From Tatumella saanichensis (GTDB taxonomy: Bacteria; Pseudomonadota; Gammaproteobacteria; Enterobacterales; Enterobacteriaceae), in contig NZ_ATMI01000009.1 in assembly GCF_000439375.1 (NCBI RefSeq), positions 1 through 35,519 of the forward strand: a DNA stretch of 35,519 nt, read 5' to 3'. Positions 7,567 through 17,824 of this stretch are shown one piece after another (within the stretch, counting starts at the first letter, position 1; the number at the start of each line of letters is the position of its first letter). The notes below the pieces were generated by a model. The model had not been told where the DNA came from, did no database searches, and saw nothing but the letters and a program-made list of their open reading frames with translations. The translations under genes were made by a program, and so were the position numbers.

Positions 7567-7646
7567 GTGGGACATTGTCAGGCGAAATCCGCCAGATATG
7601 ACACCAATATACTCGGCGTAAATTAATATGACATATTGAATTTTTT

Positions 7647-7674
7647 GAGAAAAAAGCCCATCCGAAGATGGGCT
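7647..7674 (-). terminator. Terminator after glnA (glnA-glnL attenuator)
   Basis: On the minus strand AGCCCATC-TTCG-GATGGGCT is followed by a T run. It lies 35 bases past the glnA stop. In E. coli the same arrangement lets only part of the transcription from glnAp2 reach glnL-glnG, keeping NtrB and NtrC far below glutamine synthetase levels. Confidence 0.9.
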
Positions 7675-7708
7675 GAAATTTTCCACGGCAACAACACTAC
7701 AAGAGAGA

Positions 7709-9118
7709 TTAAACGCTGTAGTAAAGTTCGAACTCTACCGGATGCGGAGTCATACGTACGCGGTCGTTATCTTCTTTGCGCAGTGCGATGTAAGCATCGA
7801 TAGTGTCGTCAGTGAATACGCCACCACGAGTCAGGAAGCTGCGGTCTTCGTTCAGAGCGTCCAGCGCTTCTTCCAGAGAACCTGCCACTTTTGGGATCTC
7901 TGCTTCTTCTTCTGGAGGCAGGTCATACAGGTTCTTATCCATCGCATCGCCAGGATGGATCTTATTGATGATCCCATCCAGGCCAGCCATCAGCAGCGCA
8001 GAGAAAGCCAAGTATGGGTTAGCTGCTGGGTCCGGGAAGCGCGCTTCGATACGACGTGCTTTCGGGCTAGCAACCACTGGGATACGGATAGACGCAGAAC
8101 GGTTACGGGCAGAGTAAGCCAGCATAACCGGAGCTTCGTAACCTGGTACCAGACGCTTGTAAGAGTTGGTAGTCGGGTTAGTCAGGGCATTGATCGCTTT
8201 TGCGTGCTTGATGATACCACCGATGTAGAACAGGGCAGTTTCAGACAGGCCGCCGTACTTGTCGCCAGAGAACAGGTTAGTGCCGTCTTTAGACAAAGAC
8301 ATGTGGCAGTGCATACCGGAGCCGTTATCACCAAACATTGGTTTTGGCATAAAGGTCGCTGTTTTGCCGTAAGCGTGTGCCACGTTGTGGACCACATACT
8401 TATAAATCTGAATTTCGTCAGCTTTTTTCACCATGGTATTGAAGCGGGTTGCCACTTCATTCTGGCCAGCAGTAGCCACTTCGTGGTGATGCGCTTCAAC
8501 CACCAAGCCCATCTGCTCCATGGTCAGACACATAGCAGAACGCAGATCCTGTGAAGAGTCGACCGGAGGCACTGGGAAGTAACCGCCTTTCACACCAGGA
8601 CGGTGACCTTTGTTACCACCTTCGTAGGCTTTACCGGTGTTCCATGCCGCTTCGATATCATCGATAGCGACGTGAGAACCAGACATGGTAGAACCGAAAC
8701 GCACATCATCAAACAGGAAAAATTCAGGCTCTGGTCCGAACAGCACAGTGTCAGCAATACCAGAAGAACGCAAGAAGTCTTCAGCACGTTTCGCAATTGA
8801 GCGTGGGTCACGGTCGTAGCCCTGCAGCGTGCCTGGCTCCAGAATATCACAACGGATAATCAGGGTAGGATCTTCGAAGAACGGGTCCAGAACGGCAGTG
8901 GTCGGGTCCGGCATCAGAACCATGTCAGATTCGTTAATACCTTTCCAGCCGCCGATGGAAGAACCATCAAACATTTTACCTTCTTCGAAGAAATCTTCGT
9001 TGACCTGATGAGCAGGAATGGTGACATGCTGCTCTTTACCTTTACTGTCGGTAAAACGGAGATCAACAAACTTAACTTCATGTTCGTTCATCAATGAGAG
9101 AACGTGCTCAACGGACAT
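7709..9118 (-). CDS. glnA: Glutamine synthetase, type I
   Basis: 469 residues from the ATG at 9118, which has AGGAGAG upstream; a longer in-frame reading back to 9193 runs into leader sequence and is rejected. The enzyme makes glutamine from glutamate, ammonia and ATP as a dodecamer. Signatures visible are [14 protein letters not shown] near residue 50, the ATP-binding [16 protein letters not shown] stretch, NRSASIRIP, and the adenylylation site Tyr near 398 in NLYDLPPEE, used for GlnE-mediated inactivation. It matches the E. coli protein almost throughout. Nitrogen control comes from the sigma-54 promoter and two NtrC sites upstream. Confidence 0.99.
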   Translation of the reverse strand: MSVEHVLSLMNEHEVKFVDLRFTDSKGKEQHVTIPAHQVNEDFFEEGKMFDGSSIGGWKGINESDMVLMPDPTTAVLDPFFEDPTLIIRCDILEPGTLQGYDRDPRSIAKRAEDFLRSSGIADTVLFGPEPEFFLFDDVRFGSTMSGSHVAIDDIEAAWNTGKAYEGGNKGHRPGVKGGYFPVPPVDSSQDLRSAMCLTMEQMGLVVEAHHHEVATAGQNEVATRFNTMVKKADEIQIYKYVVHNVAHAYGKTATFMPKPMFGDNGSGMHCHMSLSKDGTNLFSGDKYGGLSETALFYIGGIIKHAKAINALTNPTTNSYKRLVPGYEAPVMLAYSARNRSASIRIPVVASPKARRIEARFPDPAANPYLAFSALLMAGLDGIINKIHPGDAMDKNLYDLPPEEEAEIPKVAGSLEEALDALNEDRSFLTRGGVFTDDTIDAYIALRKEDNDRVRMTPHPVEFELYYSV

Positions 9119-9265
9119 ACTAACTCTCCTGAAATAATCATTGTTGTCGTGGTAAGAGAACCGGTTACAGGCATGAATCACGAGGCGCCGCAATTCTTCT
9201 GTACTGTGTTCCCGACAAGCCTTTCAACCGTTGTGAAACTGGCATTTATGCTTAATAAGGATTAA

Positions 9266-9282
9266 GCGAAAACTGTGCCAAC
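9266..9282 (-). promoter_or_regulatory. Sigma-54 promoter of glnA (glnAp2)
   Basis: The minus strand reads TTGGCACAGTTTTCGC, giving the -24 GG and -12 GC elements at the right spacing. It differs from the E. coli glnAp2 core by one base (TTGGCACAGATTTCGC). Transcription should start near 9254, leaving a leader of about 135 bases, longer than the roughly 73 bases known in E. coli. Confidence 0.93.
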
Positions 9283-9355
9283 TTTATGAAAATGGCGCAA
9301 ATGCTGCCCTGGTGGTGTTTGTGCCCGAAATCGGGGAGGCACTTGCTTATCATGT

Positions 9356-9372
9356 TGCACCAATGTGGTGCT
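9356..9372 (-). promoter_or_regulatory. NtrC enhancer site 1 for glnA
   Basis: TGCACCA-ATG-TGGTGCT is a near-perfect NtrC dyad. Its centre is about 110 bases upstream of the predicted glnAp2 start, matching the E. coli strong site at about -108. Confidence 0.9.
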
Positions 9373-9388
9373 TCATTGCTAGTTGCAG

Positions 9389-9405
9389 TGATCTATTTTG
9401 GTGCA
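9389..9405 (-). promoter_or_regulatory. NtrC enhancer site 2 for glnA
   Basis: A strong half-site TGGTGCA (9399-9405) with a degenerate partner TGATCTA, centred 33 bases from site 1 (three helical turns). It corresponds to the E. coli site near -140, which also has one weaker arm. Confidence 0.75.
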
Positions 9406-9512
9406 TTGCTCCATATCAGCAGACAGAATGCACTAAAAATGCCCCTCAATTGTTGCAGATAGCAGCGATTGAAAAAATCAGTGAGAAAGTTACAACGAAT
9501 ACTGTGATCTTA

Positions 9513-9541
9513 TTCAGTCTTTCGCCTAATCCGTGTACAAT
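9513..9541 (+). promoter_or_regulatory. Candidate typA promoter
   Basis: TACAAT at 9536-9541 with a weak TTCAGT 17 bases upstream, 32 bases before the typA start. It is divergent from the glnA control region. The -10 is good and the -35 poor. Confidence 0.45.
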
Positions 9542-9573
9542 AGCGCGCTATTTCTAATGCCTGAGGCAAAGCT

Positions 9574-11397
9574 GTGATCGAAAATTTGCGTAATATCGCC
9601 ATCATCGCGCACGTTGACCATGGAAAAACGACCCTGGTTGACAAGCTGTTACAACAGTCTGGTACTTTTGATGCCCGTACCGAAGCAACTGAGCGTGTGA
9701 TGGACTCCAACGATTTGGAGAAAGAGCGTGGGATTACCATCCTCGCGAAAAACACTGCGATTAAGTGGAACGACTACCGTATCAATATCGTTGATACCCC
9801 AGGACACGCCGACTTCGGTGGTGAAGTTGAGCGCGTAATGTCTATGGTTGATTCTGTACTGCTGGTTGTCGATGCCATCGACGGCCCTATGCCGCAGACT
9901 CGCTTCGTGACCAAAAAAGCGTTTGCTCACGGTCTGAAGCCAATCGTTGTTATCAACAAAATTGACCGTCCGGGCGCACGTCCTGACTGGGTTGTTGATC
10001 AGGTCTTCGATCTGTTCGTAAACCTGGACGCGACCGACGAACAGCTGGATTTCCCGATCATTTATGCATCGGCAATCCAAGGTATTGCTGGTGATGATCA
10101 CGCAGCAATGGCCGAAGATATGACTCCGCTGTACGAAGCTATCGTTAAGCACGTTCCGGCACCAAGCGTTGACCTTGATGGTCCACTGCAGATGCAGGTC
10201 TCTCAGCTGGATTACAACAACTACCTAGGTGTTATCGGGATTGGCCGTATCAAACGCGGTAAAGTTAAACCGAACCAGCAAGTGACTGTGATTGATGCGG
10301 AAGGCAAAACCCGTAATGGTAAAGTCGGTAAAGTTCTGGGCCACTTAGGTCTTGAGCGTATTGACAGTGATCTGGCGGAAGCCGGTGACATCATTGCCAT
10401 TACTGGTCTGGGCGAGCTGAACATCTCTGACACGATCTGTGACCCTCAGAATGTTGAAGCCCTGCCAGCACTGTCTGTTGATGAACCTACCGTCAGCATG
10501 TTCTTCTGCGTAAATACCTCTCCGTTCTGCGGTAAAGAAGGTAAATACGTTACTTCACGTCAGATCCTCGATCGCCTGAAGAAAGAACTGGTCCACAACG
10601 TGGCACTGCGTGTTGAAGAAACTGAAGATGCGGATGCTTTCCGTGTTTCTGGTCGTGGTGAGCTGCACCTGTCTGTTCTTATCGAGAACATGCGCCGTGA
10701 AGGTTTCGAACTGGCGGTATCCCGTCCGAAAGTTATCTTCCGTGAAATCGACGGTCGTAAGCAGGAACCTTACGAAAACGTGACCCTGGACATCGAAGAG
10801 CAGCATCAAGGTGCTGTGATGCAGGCGATGGGTGAGCGTAAAGGTGACATGAAGAACATGGATCCGGATGGAAAAGGCCGTGTGCGTCTTGACTATGAAA
10901 TCCCGAGCCGTGGTCTGATTGGCTTCCGTAACGAATTCATGACCATGACTTCCGGTACTGGTCTGCTGTACTCCACCTTTAGCCACTATGGCGAACTGCG
11001 TCAGGGTGAAGTAGGTCAGCGTCAGAACGGTGTTCTGATTTCTAACGGTCAGGGTAAAGCAGTTGCCTTCGCACTGTACAGCTTGCAGGAGCGCGGTAAG
11101 CTGTTCTTGGGTCACGGTGCTGAAGTCTATGAAGGCCAGATTATCGGTATTCACTCACGTTCAAACGATCTGACCGTGAACTGCCTGACTGGTAAGAAAC
11201 TGACCAACATGCGCGCATCCGGTACTGATGAAGCGACGACTCTGGTCCCTGCGATCAAGATGTCTCTGGAACAGGCTCTGGAATTTATCGATGACGACGA
11301 ACTGGTTGAAGTTACGCCAACGTCGGTACGTATTCGTAAACGTCACCTGACGGAAAACGAACGTAAACGTGCATCACGTGGTGGCAAAGAGTCTTAA
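9574..11397 (+). CDS. typA: Ribosome-dependent translational GTPase BipA (TypA)
   Basis: 607 residues, identical in length to E. coli TypA/BipA. It starts at GTG (9574) with GAGG eight bases upstream. BipA binds the 70S ribosome like EF-G and aids 50S assembly and growth at low temperature. Motifs: P-loop AHVDHGKT at 12-19, switch region [14 protein letters not shown] near 76-80, and NKID near 130. Then come the OB-like domain II, EF-G-like domains III and V (domain V includes [16 protein letters not shown]), and the BipA-specific C-terminal domain ending in a basic tail needed for ribosome binding. A strong terminator follows. Confidence 0.98.
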   Translation: MIENLRNIAIIAHVDHGKTTLVDKLLQQSGTFDARTEATERVMDSNDLEKERGITILAKNTAIKWNDYRINIVDTPGHADFGGEVERVMSMVDSVLLVVDAIDGPMPQTRFVTKKAFAHGLKPIVVINKIDRPGARPDWVVDQVFDLFVNLDATDEQLDFPIIYASAIQGIAGDDHAAMAEDMTPLYEAIVKHVPAPSVDLDGPLQMQVSQLDYNNYLGVIGIGRIKRGKVKPNQQVTVIDAEGKTRNGKVGKVLGHLGLERIDSDLAEAGDIIAITGLGELNISDTICDPQNVEALPALSVDEPTVSMFFCVNTSPFCGKEGKYVTSRQILDRLKKELVHNVALRVEETEDADAFRVSGRGELHLSVLIENMRREGFELAVSRPKVIFREIDGRKQEPYENVTLDIEEQHQGAVMQAMGERKGDMKNMDPDGKGRVRLDYEIPSRGLIGFRNEFMTMTSGTGLLYSTFSHYGELRQGEVGQRQNGVLISNGQGKAVAFALYSLQERGKLFLGHGAEVYEGQIIGIHSRSNDLTVNCLTGKKLTNMRASGTDEATTLVPAIKMSLEQALEFIDDDELVEVTPTSVRIRKRHLTENERKRASRGGKES

Positions 11398-11414
11398 TCG
11401 ATTCTGATGTCATT

Positions 11415-11442
11415 AAAAACCCCGGCTCGCCGGGGTTTTTTT
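11415..11442 (+). terminator. typA terminator
   Basis: CCCCGG-CTCG-CCGGGG (11420-11435) followed by seven T, with A residues on the 5' side that extend the stem. It lies 22 bases past the typA stop. Confidence 0.95.
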
Positions 11443-11550
11443 ATGGGCACCGTTTATGGGCCGCAGAAAAAAGATTTTCGTGGTACAGGCCTGTTAACTC
11501 GGAGGATTTGCCGATACAGTTAAATTAAGGTAACTCTCAGGGAGACGACT

Positions 11551-12147
11551 ATGCTGTATATCTTTGATTTGGGTAATGTCATTGTCGATATTGATTTCAA
11601 CCGCGCACTGGGTGTATGGAGTAACCTCAGCGGCGCCCCACTGGCCCAGCTTCAGCACAACTTTGCTTTTGACCCTATCTTTGAGCAGCATGAGCGCGGC
11701 GAGATCACCGATCGCGAATTTGCCGAAGCCGTCTGCAAGACGCTGCAGATTAACCTAAGCTATGAGCAATTTACGGTTGGTTGGCAGGCACTTTTTGTCG
11801 GTGTCCGTCAAGATATGCTGGCCCGTATGCAGTCGCTGCGTGATGCCGGTGAGCGGGTGGTGATTTTATCCAATACCAATCAATTGCATTGCGAAGTCTG
11901 GCCGACACACTATCCTGAAGTGATACAGGCAGCGGACGCTGTCTATCTGTCCCATCAACTGAAAATGCGCAAACCGGAATCCCGGATCTATCAGGCCGTG
12001 CTGGAGAAAGAGGGGGTATCGGCCGATCAAGCGGTTTTCTTTGATGATCACCCTGCGAATATTGCCGCCGCAGAGGCTATTGGGATCACCGCTGTCCAGG
12101 TGACCGGACCTGAAACTGTCGCGCAATGGTTTTCCGGCCGCGAATAG
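11551..12147 (+). CDS. yihX: Alpha-D-glucose-1-phosphate phosphatase YihX
   Basis: 198 residues, close to E. coli YihX (199). A haloacid-dehalogenase-superfamily phosphatase acting on glucose-1-phosphate. HAD motif I is DLGNVIVDID at about 6-15, with the nucleophile Asp6 of the DLGN form typical of the epoxide-hydrolase/YihX subfamily. Motif II is VILSNTN, motif III the Lys in MRKPESRIY, and motif IV FFDDHPANI. The ribosome-binding site is CAGGGAG. It opens the yihX-yihY-dtd-fabY run, which here follows typA directly; in E. coli the sulfoquinovose genes lie between them. Confidence 0.96.
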   Translation: MLYIFDLGNVIVDIDFNRALGVWSNLSGAPLAQLQHNFAFDPIFEQHERGEITDREFAEAVCKTLQINLSYEQFTVGWQALFVGVRQDMLARMQSLRDAGERVVILSNTNQLHCEVWPTHYPEVIQAADAVYLSHQLKMRKPESRIYQAVLEKEGVSADQAVFFDDHPANIAAAEAIGITAVQVTGPETVAQWFSGRE

Positions 12148-12192
12148 TAGCCCATAAGCAGGTCACAGGCCGGTAACCCGAACCGTTGAAGG

Positions 12193-13056
12193 ATGCTGAC
12201 TGAGATGAGATTACGGATAAAACCAGCACTTAACTGGCTGGTGCTGTTCTGGCGAAGGATTGATGAAGACAATATGACGGTGCATGCCGGTAACCTGACC
12301 TTTGTGTCGTTGCTGGCGCTGGTACCGCTGGCGACGGTGGTCTTCGCACTGTTTGCCGCGTTTCCGGTATTCTCTGATGTCAGTGTCCAGTTACGCCATT
12401 TCATTTTTGATAATTTCGTGCCTGCTGCTGGGACGGTAGTCGAAGACTATCTTGAGCGTTTCGTCAGTAATGTCAGTCGCATGACGGCAGTAGGGGCGAT
12501 CGGCCTGATTATTACCGCGCTGCTACTGATCCACTCCATCGACAGTGCGCTGAATACTATCTGGCGCAGTACTAAAAAGCGTCCGTTGGTATTTTCCTTT
12601 GCAGTCTATTGGATGGTGCTGACATTGGGTCCGTTACTGGCTGGAGCGAGTTTGGTGATGAGCTCCTATCTGCTGTCTGTCCACTGGCTAAATGATACGG
12701 GACTGACTCATTTGCTCGACCCGATCCTGCGGCTGTTACCATTGTTGCTGTCGGTACTGGCGTTTTGGCTGCTGTACAGTATCGTACCGACCTGTGCAGT
12801 ACCGGGTTGGGATGCATTTTGCGGTGCGCTGGTGGCCGGTGTCCTGTTTGAGCTTGGCAAAAAAGCCTTCTCTCTATATGTCACCGCTTTTCCCTCTTAT
12901 CAGATGATTTACGGCGTTCTGGCAGTGATACCGATTTTATTCCTCTGGATGTACTGGACCTGGTGTATTGTATTGCTAGGTGCTGAAGTGACGGTCTCGA
13001 TTAATCACTACCGGCAGTTACGAAAAACGGCGAAACAAGAGTCTGTAACGGAATGA
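12193..13056 (+). CDS. yihY: Inner membrane protein YihY (UPF0761)
   Basis: 287 residues from the ATG at 12193. Because GAAGG abuts that ATG, translation may instead begin at the ATG at 12205 (283 residues). About six transmembrane helices of the YihY/BrkB family are visible, with conserved segments [51 protein letters not shown] and [13 protein letters not shown]. coli YihY was once misannotated as ribonuclease BN; its function remains unassigned. The stop overlaps the dtd start by four bases. Confidence 0.95.
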   Translation: MLTEMRLRIKPALNWLVLFWRRIDEDNMTVHAGNLTFVSLLALVPLATVVFALFAAFPVFSDVSVQLRHFIFDNFVPAAGTVVEDYLERFVSNVSRMTAVGAIGLIITALLLIHSIDSALNTIWRSTKKRPLVFSFAVYWMVLTLGPLLAGASLVMSSYLLSVHWLNDTGLTHLLDPILRLLPLLLSVLAFWLLYSIVPTCAVPGWDAFCGALVAGVLFELGKKAFSLYVTAFPSYQMIYGVLAVIPILFLWMYWTWCIVLLGAEVTVSINHYRQLRKTAKQESVTE

Positions 13057-13490
13057 TAGCATTAATTCAGCGGGTGACCCGCGCCAGCGTTACGGTAGAT
13101 CAGCAGATCACCGGCCAGATCGGTCACGGGCTGTTAGTCCTACTGGCAGTCGAAAAAGGCGATGACCAACAGAAAGCGGTACGACTGGCCGACCGGGTAC
13201 TCGGGTACCGAGTGTTTAGCGATCAGCAGGGGAAAATGAACCTTAACCTGCAACAGGCACAGGGTAGCCTGCTGGTGGTTTCACAGTTTACCTTGGCGGC
13301 TGACACCACAAAAGGATTACGTCCCTCGTTCTCCGGCAGTGCCGAGCCACAGTTGGCGGAGACGCTGTATCACGCTTTCAGTGACTACTGCCGCAACACA
13401 GGAGTGGTCACTGAAAACGGGCGTTTTGCCGCCGATATGGAAGTCAGTTTAGTAAATGATGGCCCGGTGACCTTCTGGCTGCAGGTATGA
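13053..13490 (+). CDS. dtd: D-aminoacyl-tRNA deacylase
   Basis: 145 residues, the family length. Dtd homodimers remove D-amino acids, and glycine from mischarged tRNA-Ala, from tRNA. Catalytic-site motifs are both present: SQFTLAADT in the middle and the Gly-cisPro-bearing NDGPVTFWL at the C-terminus. It overlaps yihY and fabY by ATGA on each side, so the three are translationally coupled. Confidence 0.98.
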   Translation: MIALIQRVTRASVTVDQQITGQIGHGLLVLLAVEKGDDQQKAVRLADRVLGYRVFSDQQGKMNLNLQQAQGSLLVVSQFTLAADTTKGLRPSFSGSAEPQLAETLYHAFSDYCRNTGVVTENGRFAADMEVSLVNDGPVTFWLQV

Positions 13491-14488
13491 GTACGTCATT
13501 AACCATGGCGGCGCCGGGCAGTGCTGCTGCCAGAGAGGATCATTATATGTATCATCTGCGAGTCCCGCAGACGCCAGAGGAACTGGAAACCTATTACAAT
13601 TTCCGCTGGGAGATGCTGCGTAAGCCTCTGAATCAACCGATAGGCTCTGAGCGAGAAGCTTGGGATGCCACCGCCCATCACCAGATGGTGGTGGATGAAG
13701 ATAACCGGCCGGTAGCCGTTGGCCGTCTGTATATTAATGCCGACAATGAAGCCTCTATCCGCTTTATTGCCGTAGATCCGGCCCTGCGCGGTAAAGGGCT
13801 GGGGACGCTGCTGATCATGACATTAGAATCGGTGGCTCGCCAAGAAGGCGTCAAGCGTATCACCTGTAGTGCGCGTGAAGATGCTATCGAATTTTTTGCC
13901 AAGCTTGGATATCTGAACCAAGGCGAAATTATTGCCGCGCAGACCACCCCAGTGCGTCATTTTCTGATGATTAAGCAAAGTGTCACACTGGACGATATTC
14001 TGCACCGTGCCGACTGGTGTGGACAGCTCCAGCAAGCCTGGTACAGCCATATTCCCCTGAGTGAAAAAATGGGGGTACGTATCCAGCAGTATACCGGCCA
14101 TAAATTTATCACCACCATGCCGGAAACCGGTAATCAGAATCCGCACCATACTTTGTTTGCTGGTAGCTTGTTTTCACTGGCGACCTTGACTGGGTGGGGA
14201 CTTATCTGGCTGCTGCTACGTGAACGTCACCTTGGAGGGACCATCGTACTGGCAGATGCCCATATCCGCTATAGTCATGCCATTACTGGCCGTCCTTCGG
14301 CGGTGGCGGAACTGGGGTCACTGCGCGGTGATCTCGACCGTCTAGCGCGTGGGCGTAAGGCCAGGGTTCGGCTGGATGTACAGCTGCTCGGTGACGAAAA
14401 AAGGGGGGCGGTATTTGAAGGGGTTTATATCGTGTTGCCAGCTGATCCGCAGCGACCATTGGAAGAAGGTGGTTCAGGGATTAACTGA
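13487..14488 (+). CDS. fabY: Bifunctional GNAT/hot-dog protein FabY (YiiD)
   Basis: 333 residues against 329 in E. coli YiiD. The N-terminal half (about 20-170) is a GNAT fold with the acetyl-CoA loop RGKGLGTLL and the segment [16 protein letters not shown]. The C-terminal half (about 175-333) is the YiiD_C thioesterase/hot-dog domain with [19 protein letters not shown]. The E. coli protein has been linked to fatty-acid initiation, with malonyl-ACP decarboxylase activity (also called MadA); that role is from the family, not seen here. An ATG at 13547 ([12 protein letters not shown]) matches the usual start of the homology, so the first 20 residues may be non-native. The first ATG is coupled to dtd. 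Confidence 0.93.
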   Translation: MSTSLTMAAPGSAAAREDHYMYHLRVPQTPEELETYYNFRWEMLRKPLNQPIGSEREAWDATAHHQMVVDEDNRPVAVGRLYINADNEASIRFIAVDPALRGKGLGTLLIMTLESVARQEGVKRITCSAREDAIEFFAKLGYLNQGEIIAAQTTPVRHFLMIKQSVTLDDILHRADWCGQLQQAWYSHIPLSEKMGVRIQQYTGHKFITTMPETGNQNPHHTLFAGSLFSLATLTGWGLIWLLLRERHLGGTIVLADAHIRYSHAITGRPSAVAELGSLRGDLDRLARGRKARVRLDVQLLGDEKRGAVFEGVYIVLPADPQRPLEEGGSGIN

Positions 14489-14498
14489 GACTGACGGT

Positions 14499-14525
14499 AA
14501 AACGGGCGCCTTTTGCGCCCGTTTT
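14499..14525. terminator. Bidirectional terminator between fabY and yicH
   Basis: AAAACGGGCGC (14499-14509), loop CTTTT, GCGCCCGTTTT (14515-14525), between convergent genes with T tracts on both strands. Confidence 0.88.
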
Positions 14526-14538
14526 GCTTGTGCGGTGA

Positions 14539-16212
14539 CTATTCGGTAACCCCATTATGCATCGACTGCACGGTCTTGCCGGAAGCAGTGCTCAAGGTCA
14601 GTGTCCCATTAACCGTTGGACGCAGCGCTGTAGCTGCCTGTAAGTTGCCCTGAGCGCTGAGGGTAAAGTCCCCGTTACCGTCAGCCGTCACTGGCCAGCC
14701 CCAATGGCTAAGAGCAGGTAGCGGGACATTCTGGCCCTGCAGGCTGAGACTGAACTGCCGAGAAGGCTGCTGGGACAGGGTAGCCTTACCGATCATAGGA
14801 CCATTATCCACCAGCATTTTCAGGTCATTGACGGTGATTTGCTGATTATCTGCGGATAACTTCAACCACGGGGCGCGGATATCTTGGCGGTTAAAGGTCG
14901 CTTCATTGGCCTTCCACTCACTCTGACCGGACCAGATCCCCCATTGTCCTTGCTTCGCCAGCATCAACTCACTGCCGGTGCCGTTAAGTCCCGTCATCTG
15001 AAATGGAAAGTCCGGATTAATATCAATTAATAGGGTATGGCTGACGGTTAACTGATGCACCAGGACCGAATCGATAGCCGCCGGCAGAGGAGTCATCCAG
15101 AGCTGACGCCAGTTTTCCGGTAGGGTGTACTCCAGACCCGATAAGGAAAGGGTATCCAGTGTCAGTTGGCGGGTATCCCGCAGCCACTGACCGCTGGTCG
15201 CCAGGTTGCCATTCATCCATGCGGTTTTTAGGCTGTGGATTTGATAGCCCTGAGCCGTGTCCGAAATACTGGCTTGTGGCTGAGAAAATTCATTGTTGTC
15301 ATAGACAAAGGTACTGGCAGCCGCTGTCAGCTGTCCTCCAGGGGCCAGCAGTCCGTCATCTGGCAATTGCGGGTTATTCAGTTGCAGCGTCAGATCAGTC
15401 ACTGACCAGTCCGGACCGATGATGGTGGCATGGTTAATCGCGATCTGTGCCGGATGTATATTTTGTTGTTCCAGCGGTTGTAAAAATTGAGACAAACTTT
15501 TCTCGGTCTGGAATCGAGTATTTTGCAGCGCCAGTTGTTGGATCTGCCATTGGCCACGGGCATCACGGCTCATCTTACCGGAGAAGGTGCCACGTTCTGC
15601 CTGGCCGCTCAGAGCGTCTAGCGTCAGCTTACCAGCATCTACGGAGCCCTGGGAGGTTATCTTTTTCAAGATCTGACCACTCAGGGACAGCTCACCGAGA
15701 TCCAGACTGAATTGATAATGGTTGCCCGTCATCTGGTCGGCAGCAGGTTTCCAAGGGGAGATTTCCGCCTGCAGATCCTGCGCGGTAAAGTCGCGACCTG
15801 TTGCCGGTTGAACAATACGCATACCGTTAAGGTAGAGATGATCGGCCTGCAGCGGCACAGTCGTGCCCGACAGACTGTTTGCCAAGTCAATTTCGCCATT
15901 GCTCAGCGTCAGGGCGGCAAAATGTGACGGCTGACTGAACTGGAGCAGGGACAGGTTGAGGGTGACATCTTTTGCAACAATCAGAGCAGGCTGACCGTCG
16001 TGGCCGAAACTGAAATCCTGCAAGGTCACTGCCAGCGGGTCACTGAAAGTATGACGGATACGGCCGATAGACAGGTGCCAGTCTGTTTCATCACTGATCA
16101 AGCGGCTGAGGGTGGCAGCACCCCAGGTGCTTTTCAGCAAAAAGTAGCCGGCAATAACGGCCAGCATAAGAATGAGCAACAATATCAGAAGGCATTTTCC
16201 GATAAATTTCAT
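14539..16212 (-). CDS. yicH: AsmA-family protein YicH
   Basis: 557 residues, against about 569 in E. coli. One N-terminal transmembrane anchor (about 4-28, FIGKCLLILLLILMLAVIAG) is followed by a long periplasmic beta-rich region typical of AsmA-like proteins, some of which bridge the envelope for phospholipid transport. Segments such as LSGLEYTLPENWRQLW, LIDINPDFPFQMT and GQNVPLPALSHWGWP match YicH specifically. It follows xanP in the same direction, as in E. coli, but with a 141-base gap. The specific function of YicH is not established. Confidence 0.93.
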   Translation of the reverse strand: MKFIGKCLLILLLILMLAVIAGYFLLKSTWGAATLSRLISDETDWHLSIGRIRHTFSDPLAVTLQDFSFGHDGQPALIVAKDVTLNLSLLQFSQPSHFAALTLSNGEIDLANSLSGTTVPLQADHLYLNGMRIVQPATGRDFTAQDLQAEISPWKPAADQMTGNHYQFSLDLGELSLSGQILKKITSQGSVDAGKLTLDALSGQAERGTFSGKMSRDARGQWQIQQLALQNTRFQTEKSLSQFLQPLEQQNIHPAQIAINHATIIGPDWSVTDLTLQLNNPQLPDDGLLAPGGQLTAAASTFVYDNNEFSQPQASISDTAQGYQIHSLKTAWMNGNLATSGQWLRDTRQLTLDTLSLSGLEYTLPENWRQLWMTPLPAAIDSVLVHQLTVSHTLLIDINPDFPFQMTGLNGTGSELMLAKQGQWGIWSGQSEWKANEATFNRQDIRAPWLKLSADNQQITVNDLKMLVDNGPMIGKATLSQQPSRQFSLSLQGQNVPLPALSHWGWPVTADGNGDFTLSAQGNLQAATALRPTVNGTLTLSTASGKTVQSMHNGVTE

Positions 16213-16313
16213 GGGGTCTGTCCTGTGTCCTAAGGATGAGCTACTGCCTGTTATGCCTGAATTTTCTTCTTAGCTCAATGGTGAGGCGTGTTTTCCGAGA
16301 GGGGGAAGAGAAT

Positions 16314-16348
16314 GGGCGGCGGAACACCCGCTAGCGAGCGCCCGCCGC
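16314..16348 (-). terminator. GC-rich hairpin after xanP, possible terminator without T run
   Basis: GCGGCGG (16316-16322) pairs with CCGCCGC (16342-16348) just beyond the xanP stop, with a partly self-complementary loop (CGCTAGCG). No T tract follows on the minus strand, so it may stabilise the xanP 3' end instead of terminating. Confidence 0.4.
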
Positions 16349-16353
16349 AGACC

Positions 16354-17739
16354 TTATTCTGTTTCCTGAGAGACTGGAAAAATCAGGTTTAGTAGGATGG
16401 CGGTGATGCCGCCGGCAGCAATCCCCGAGGAGAGCAGGGTTTTCAGCCATTCAGGTGCAAACTGCAGGATCAGCGGTTGCTGAGACACACCCAGTCCGAC
16501 TGCCAAAGAGATAGCAATAATCATCACCGCTCGGCGATCGATCGCCTGCCGAGAAATAATTCGTACACCGGAAGCGGCAATGGTGCCAAACATGACCAGA
16601 GTCGCCCCGCCGAGTACCGGCTGCGGAATATGCTGTACCGCACTGCTGACTGCTGGGAACAGTCCCAGAACGATAAGCATCAGTGCCACCAGAAAGCCGA
16701 CATAGCGGCTGGCGACGCCGGTCAGTTGGATCACGCCATTATTTTGACCAAAACAGGAGTTAGGGAAGGTATTGAACAGTGCCGACACACAAGAGTTGAG
16801 GCCATTAGCCAGTACCCCGCCTTTCAAGCGCTTCATATACAGCGGACCGCTGACTGGTTGTTCCGACACATCTGAGGTAGCCGTAATATCGCCGATAGTT
16901 TCCAGTGAAGTCACCATATACACCAGTACCAGCGGTAACAGTAGGTTCCAGTCAATACCCAATCCGTAGTAGAACGGTACCGGAACTGCCATCAGTGGAC
17001 CGTTGCTGGCGGTCAGCACTGGCATCATATGCAGACTCCAGGCCAGCAATACGCCAATCGCCATAGCGATCACTAACGAGGCCACCCGCAGATAGGGATT
17101 TTTCTGTCGGTTAAGCAGAATAATGGTCAGCAGTACCACACCGGCCAGTAGCAGGTTTTTCGGGGCACCAAAGCTGTGATCACTCATGGCACTAAATCCA
17201 CCACCTATCGAAGTGAGTCCTACCTGGATCAGCGATAAGCCGATAATCATCACCACAATCCCAGAAACTAACGGGGTGATGATCCGGCGAGCATGAGGCA
17301 GCACCCGTGACAGCAGCATCTCAGTACAGGATGCCAGCATCAGGGTACCAAACAGCGCAGCCATCATCGTGGGCACATCGGCACCGCCTTGTTTTAGTGC
17401 CAGTCCGCCCATGATCAGCGGTGATACAAAGTTAAAACTGGTACCCTGAATCGACAGCAGTCCGGACCCGACGGGTCCCCAAGTTTTGATTTGTAGCAGC
17501 GAGGCGACCCCAGAGGCAAACAGTGACATGCTGATAATATGGCGAGTATCGGCAGCCGGTAATCCCAGAGCCTGACAAATCAATAATGCCGGAGTGATCA
17601 CCGCGACAAACATCGCCAGCAGATGCTGCAATGCAGCAAACAAGGCCTGTGGCAGCGGCGGCCGGTCGTCGAGGCGATAGACCAGTTCACTGCGTGACGG
17701 TGGAGGGTTTTGTCGGGATAACGGAACATCGGCAGACAT
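16354..17739 (-). CDS. xanP: Xanthine permease XanP
   Basis: 461 residues, matching E. coli XanP (463). A proton-coupled xanthine importer of the NCS2/NAT family in the inner membrane, with about 14 helices. The NAT signature lies in [20 protein letters not shown], and the substrate-contacting segments around [13 protein letters not shown] and [20 protein letters not shown] are well kept. The PurR box upstream suggests repression when purines are plentiful. E. coli has gltS between xanP and recG; it is missing here. Confidence 0.97.
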   Translation of the reverse strand: MSADVPLSRQNPPPSRSELVYRLDDRPPLPQALFAALQHLLAMFVAVITPALLICQALGLPAADTRHIISMSLFASGVASLLQIKTWGPVGSGLLSIQGTSFNFVSPLIMGGLALKQGGADVPTMMAALFGTLMLASCTEMLLSRVLPHARRIITPLVSGIVVMIIGLSLIQVGLTSIGGGFSAMSDHSFGAPKNLLLAGVVLLTIILLNRQKNPYLRVASLVIAMAIGVLLAWSLHMMPVLTASNGPLMAVPVPFYYGLGIDWNLLLPLVLVYMVTSLETIGDITATSDVSEQPVSGPLYMKRLKGGVLANGLNSCVSALFNTFPNSCFGQNNGVIQLTGVASRYVGFLVALMLIVLGLFPAVSSAVQHIPQPVLGGATLVMFGTIAASGVRIISRQAIDRRAVMIIAISLAVGLGVSQQPLILQFAPEWLKTLLSSGIAAGGITAILLNLIFPVSQETE

Positions 17740-17791
17740 GAAATATCCTGAAAGGTAAGAAAAAAGGGGATTTTAATTATCTGCGGCCCGA

Positions 17792-17807
17792 AAGCAAACG
17801 TTTGCCA
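17792..17807 (-). promoter_or_regulatory. PurR operator upstream of xanP
   Basis: AAGCAAACGTTTGCCA contains the palindromic core GCAAACGTTTGC (17794-17805), a full match to the core of the PurR consensus ACGCAAACGTTTGCGT. It is centred about 60 bases before the xanP start. It also lies 20 bases past the recG stop, so xanP is its likely target. Confidence 0.85.
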
Positions 17808-17824
17808 AGCCAAGACGAAAAAAA

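Noticed and set aside
7596-7622. NtrC site at the glnL promoter
   Set aside because: One arm (TTGGTG) is plausible, but the other does not match the dyad, so it is too weak to list.
7742-8554. 270-codon open frame antisense to glnA
   Set aside because: It mirrors the codon bias of the highly conserved glnA, has no homology or domain pattern, and no ribosome-binding site; a shadow frame.
9119-9193. N-terminal extension of glnA to position 9193
   Set aside because: The 25 extra codons have no family homology, run into the leader, and lie upstream of the good AGGAGAG site serving the ATG at 9118.
10555-11154. 199-codon open frame antisense to typA
   Set aside because: Lies wholly inside typA on the opposite strand with a low-complexity Thr/Phe/His-rich translation; a shadow frame.
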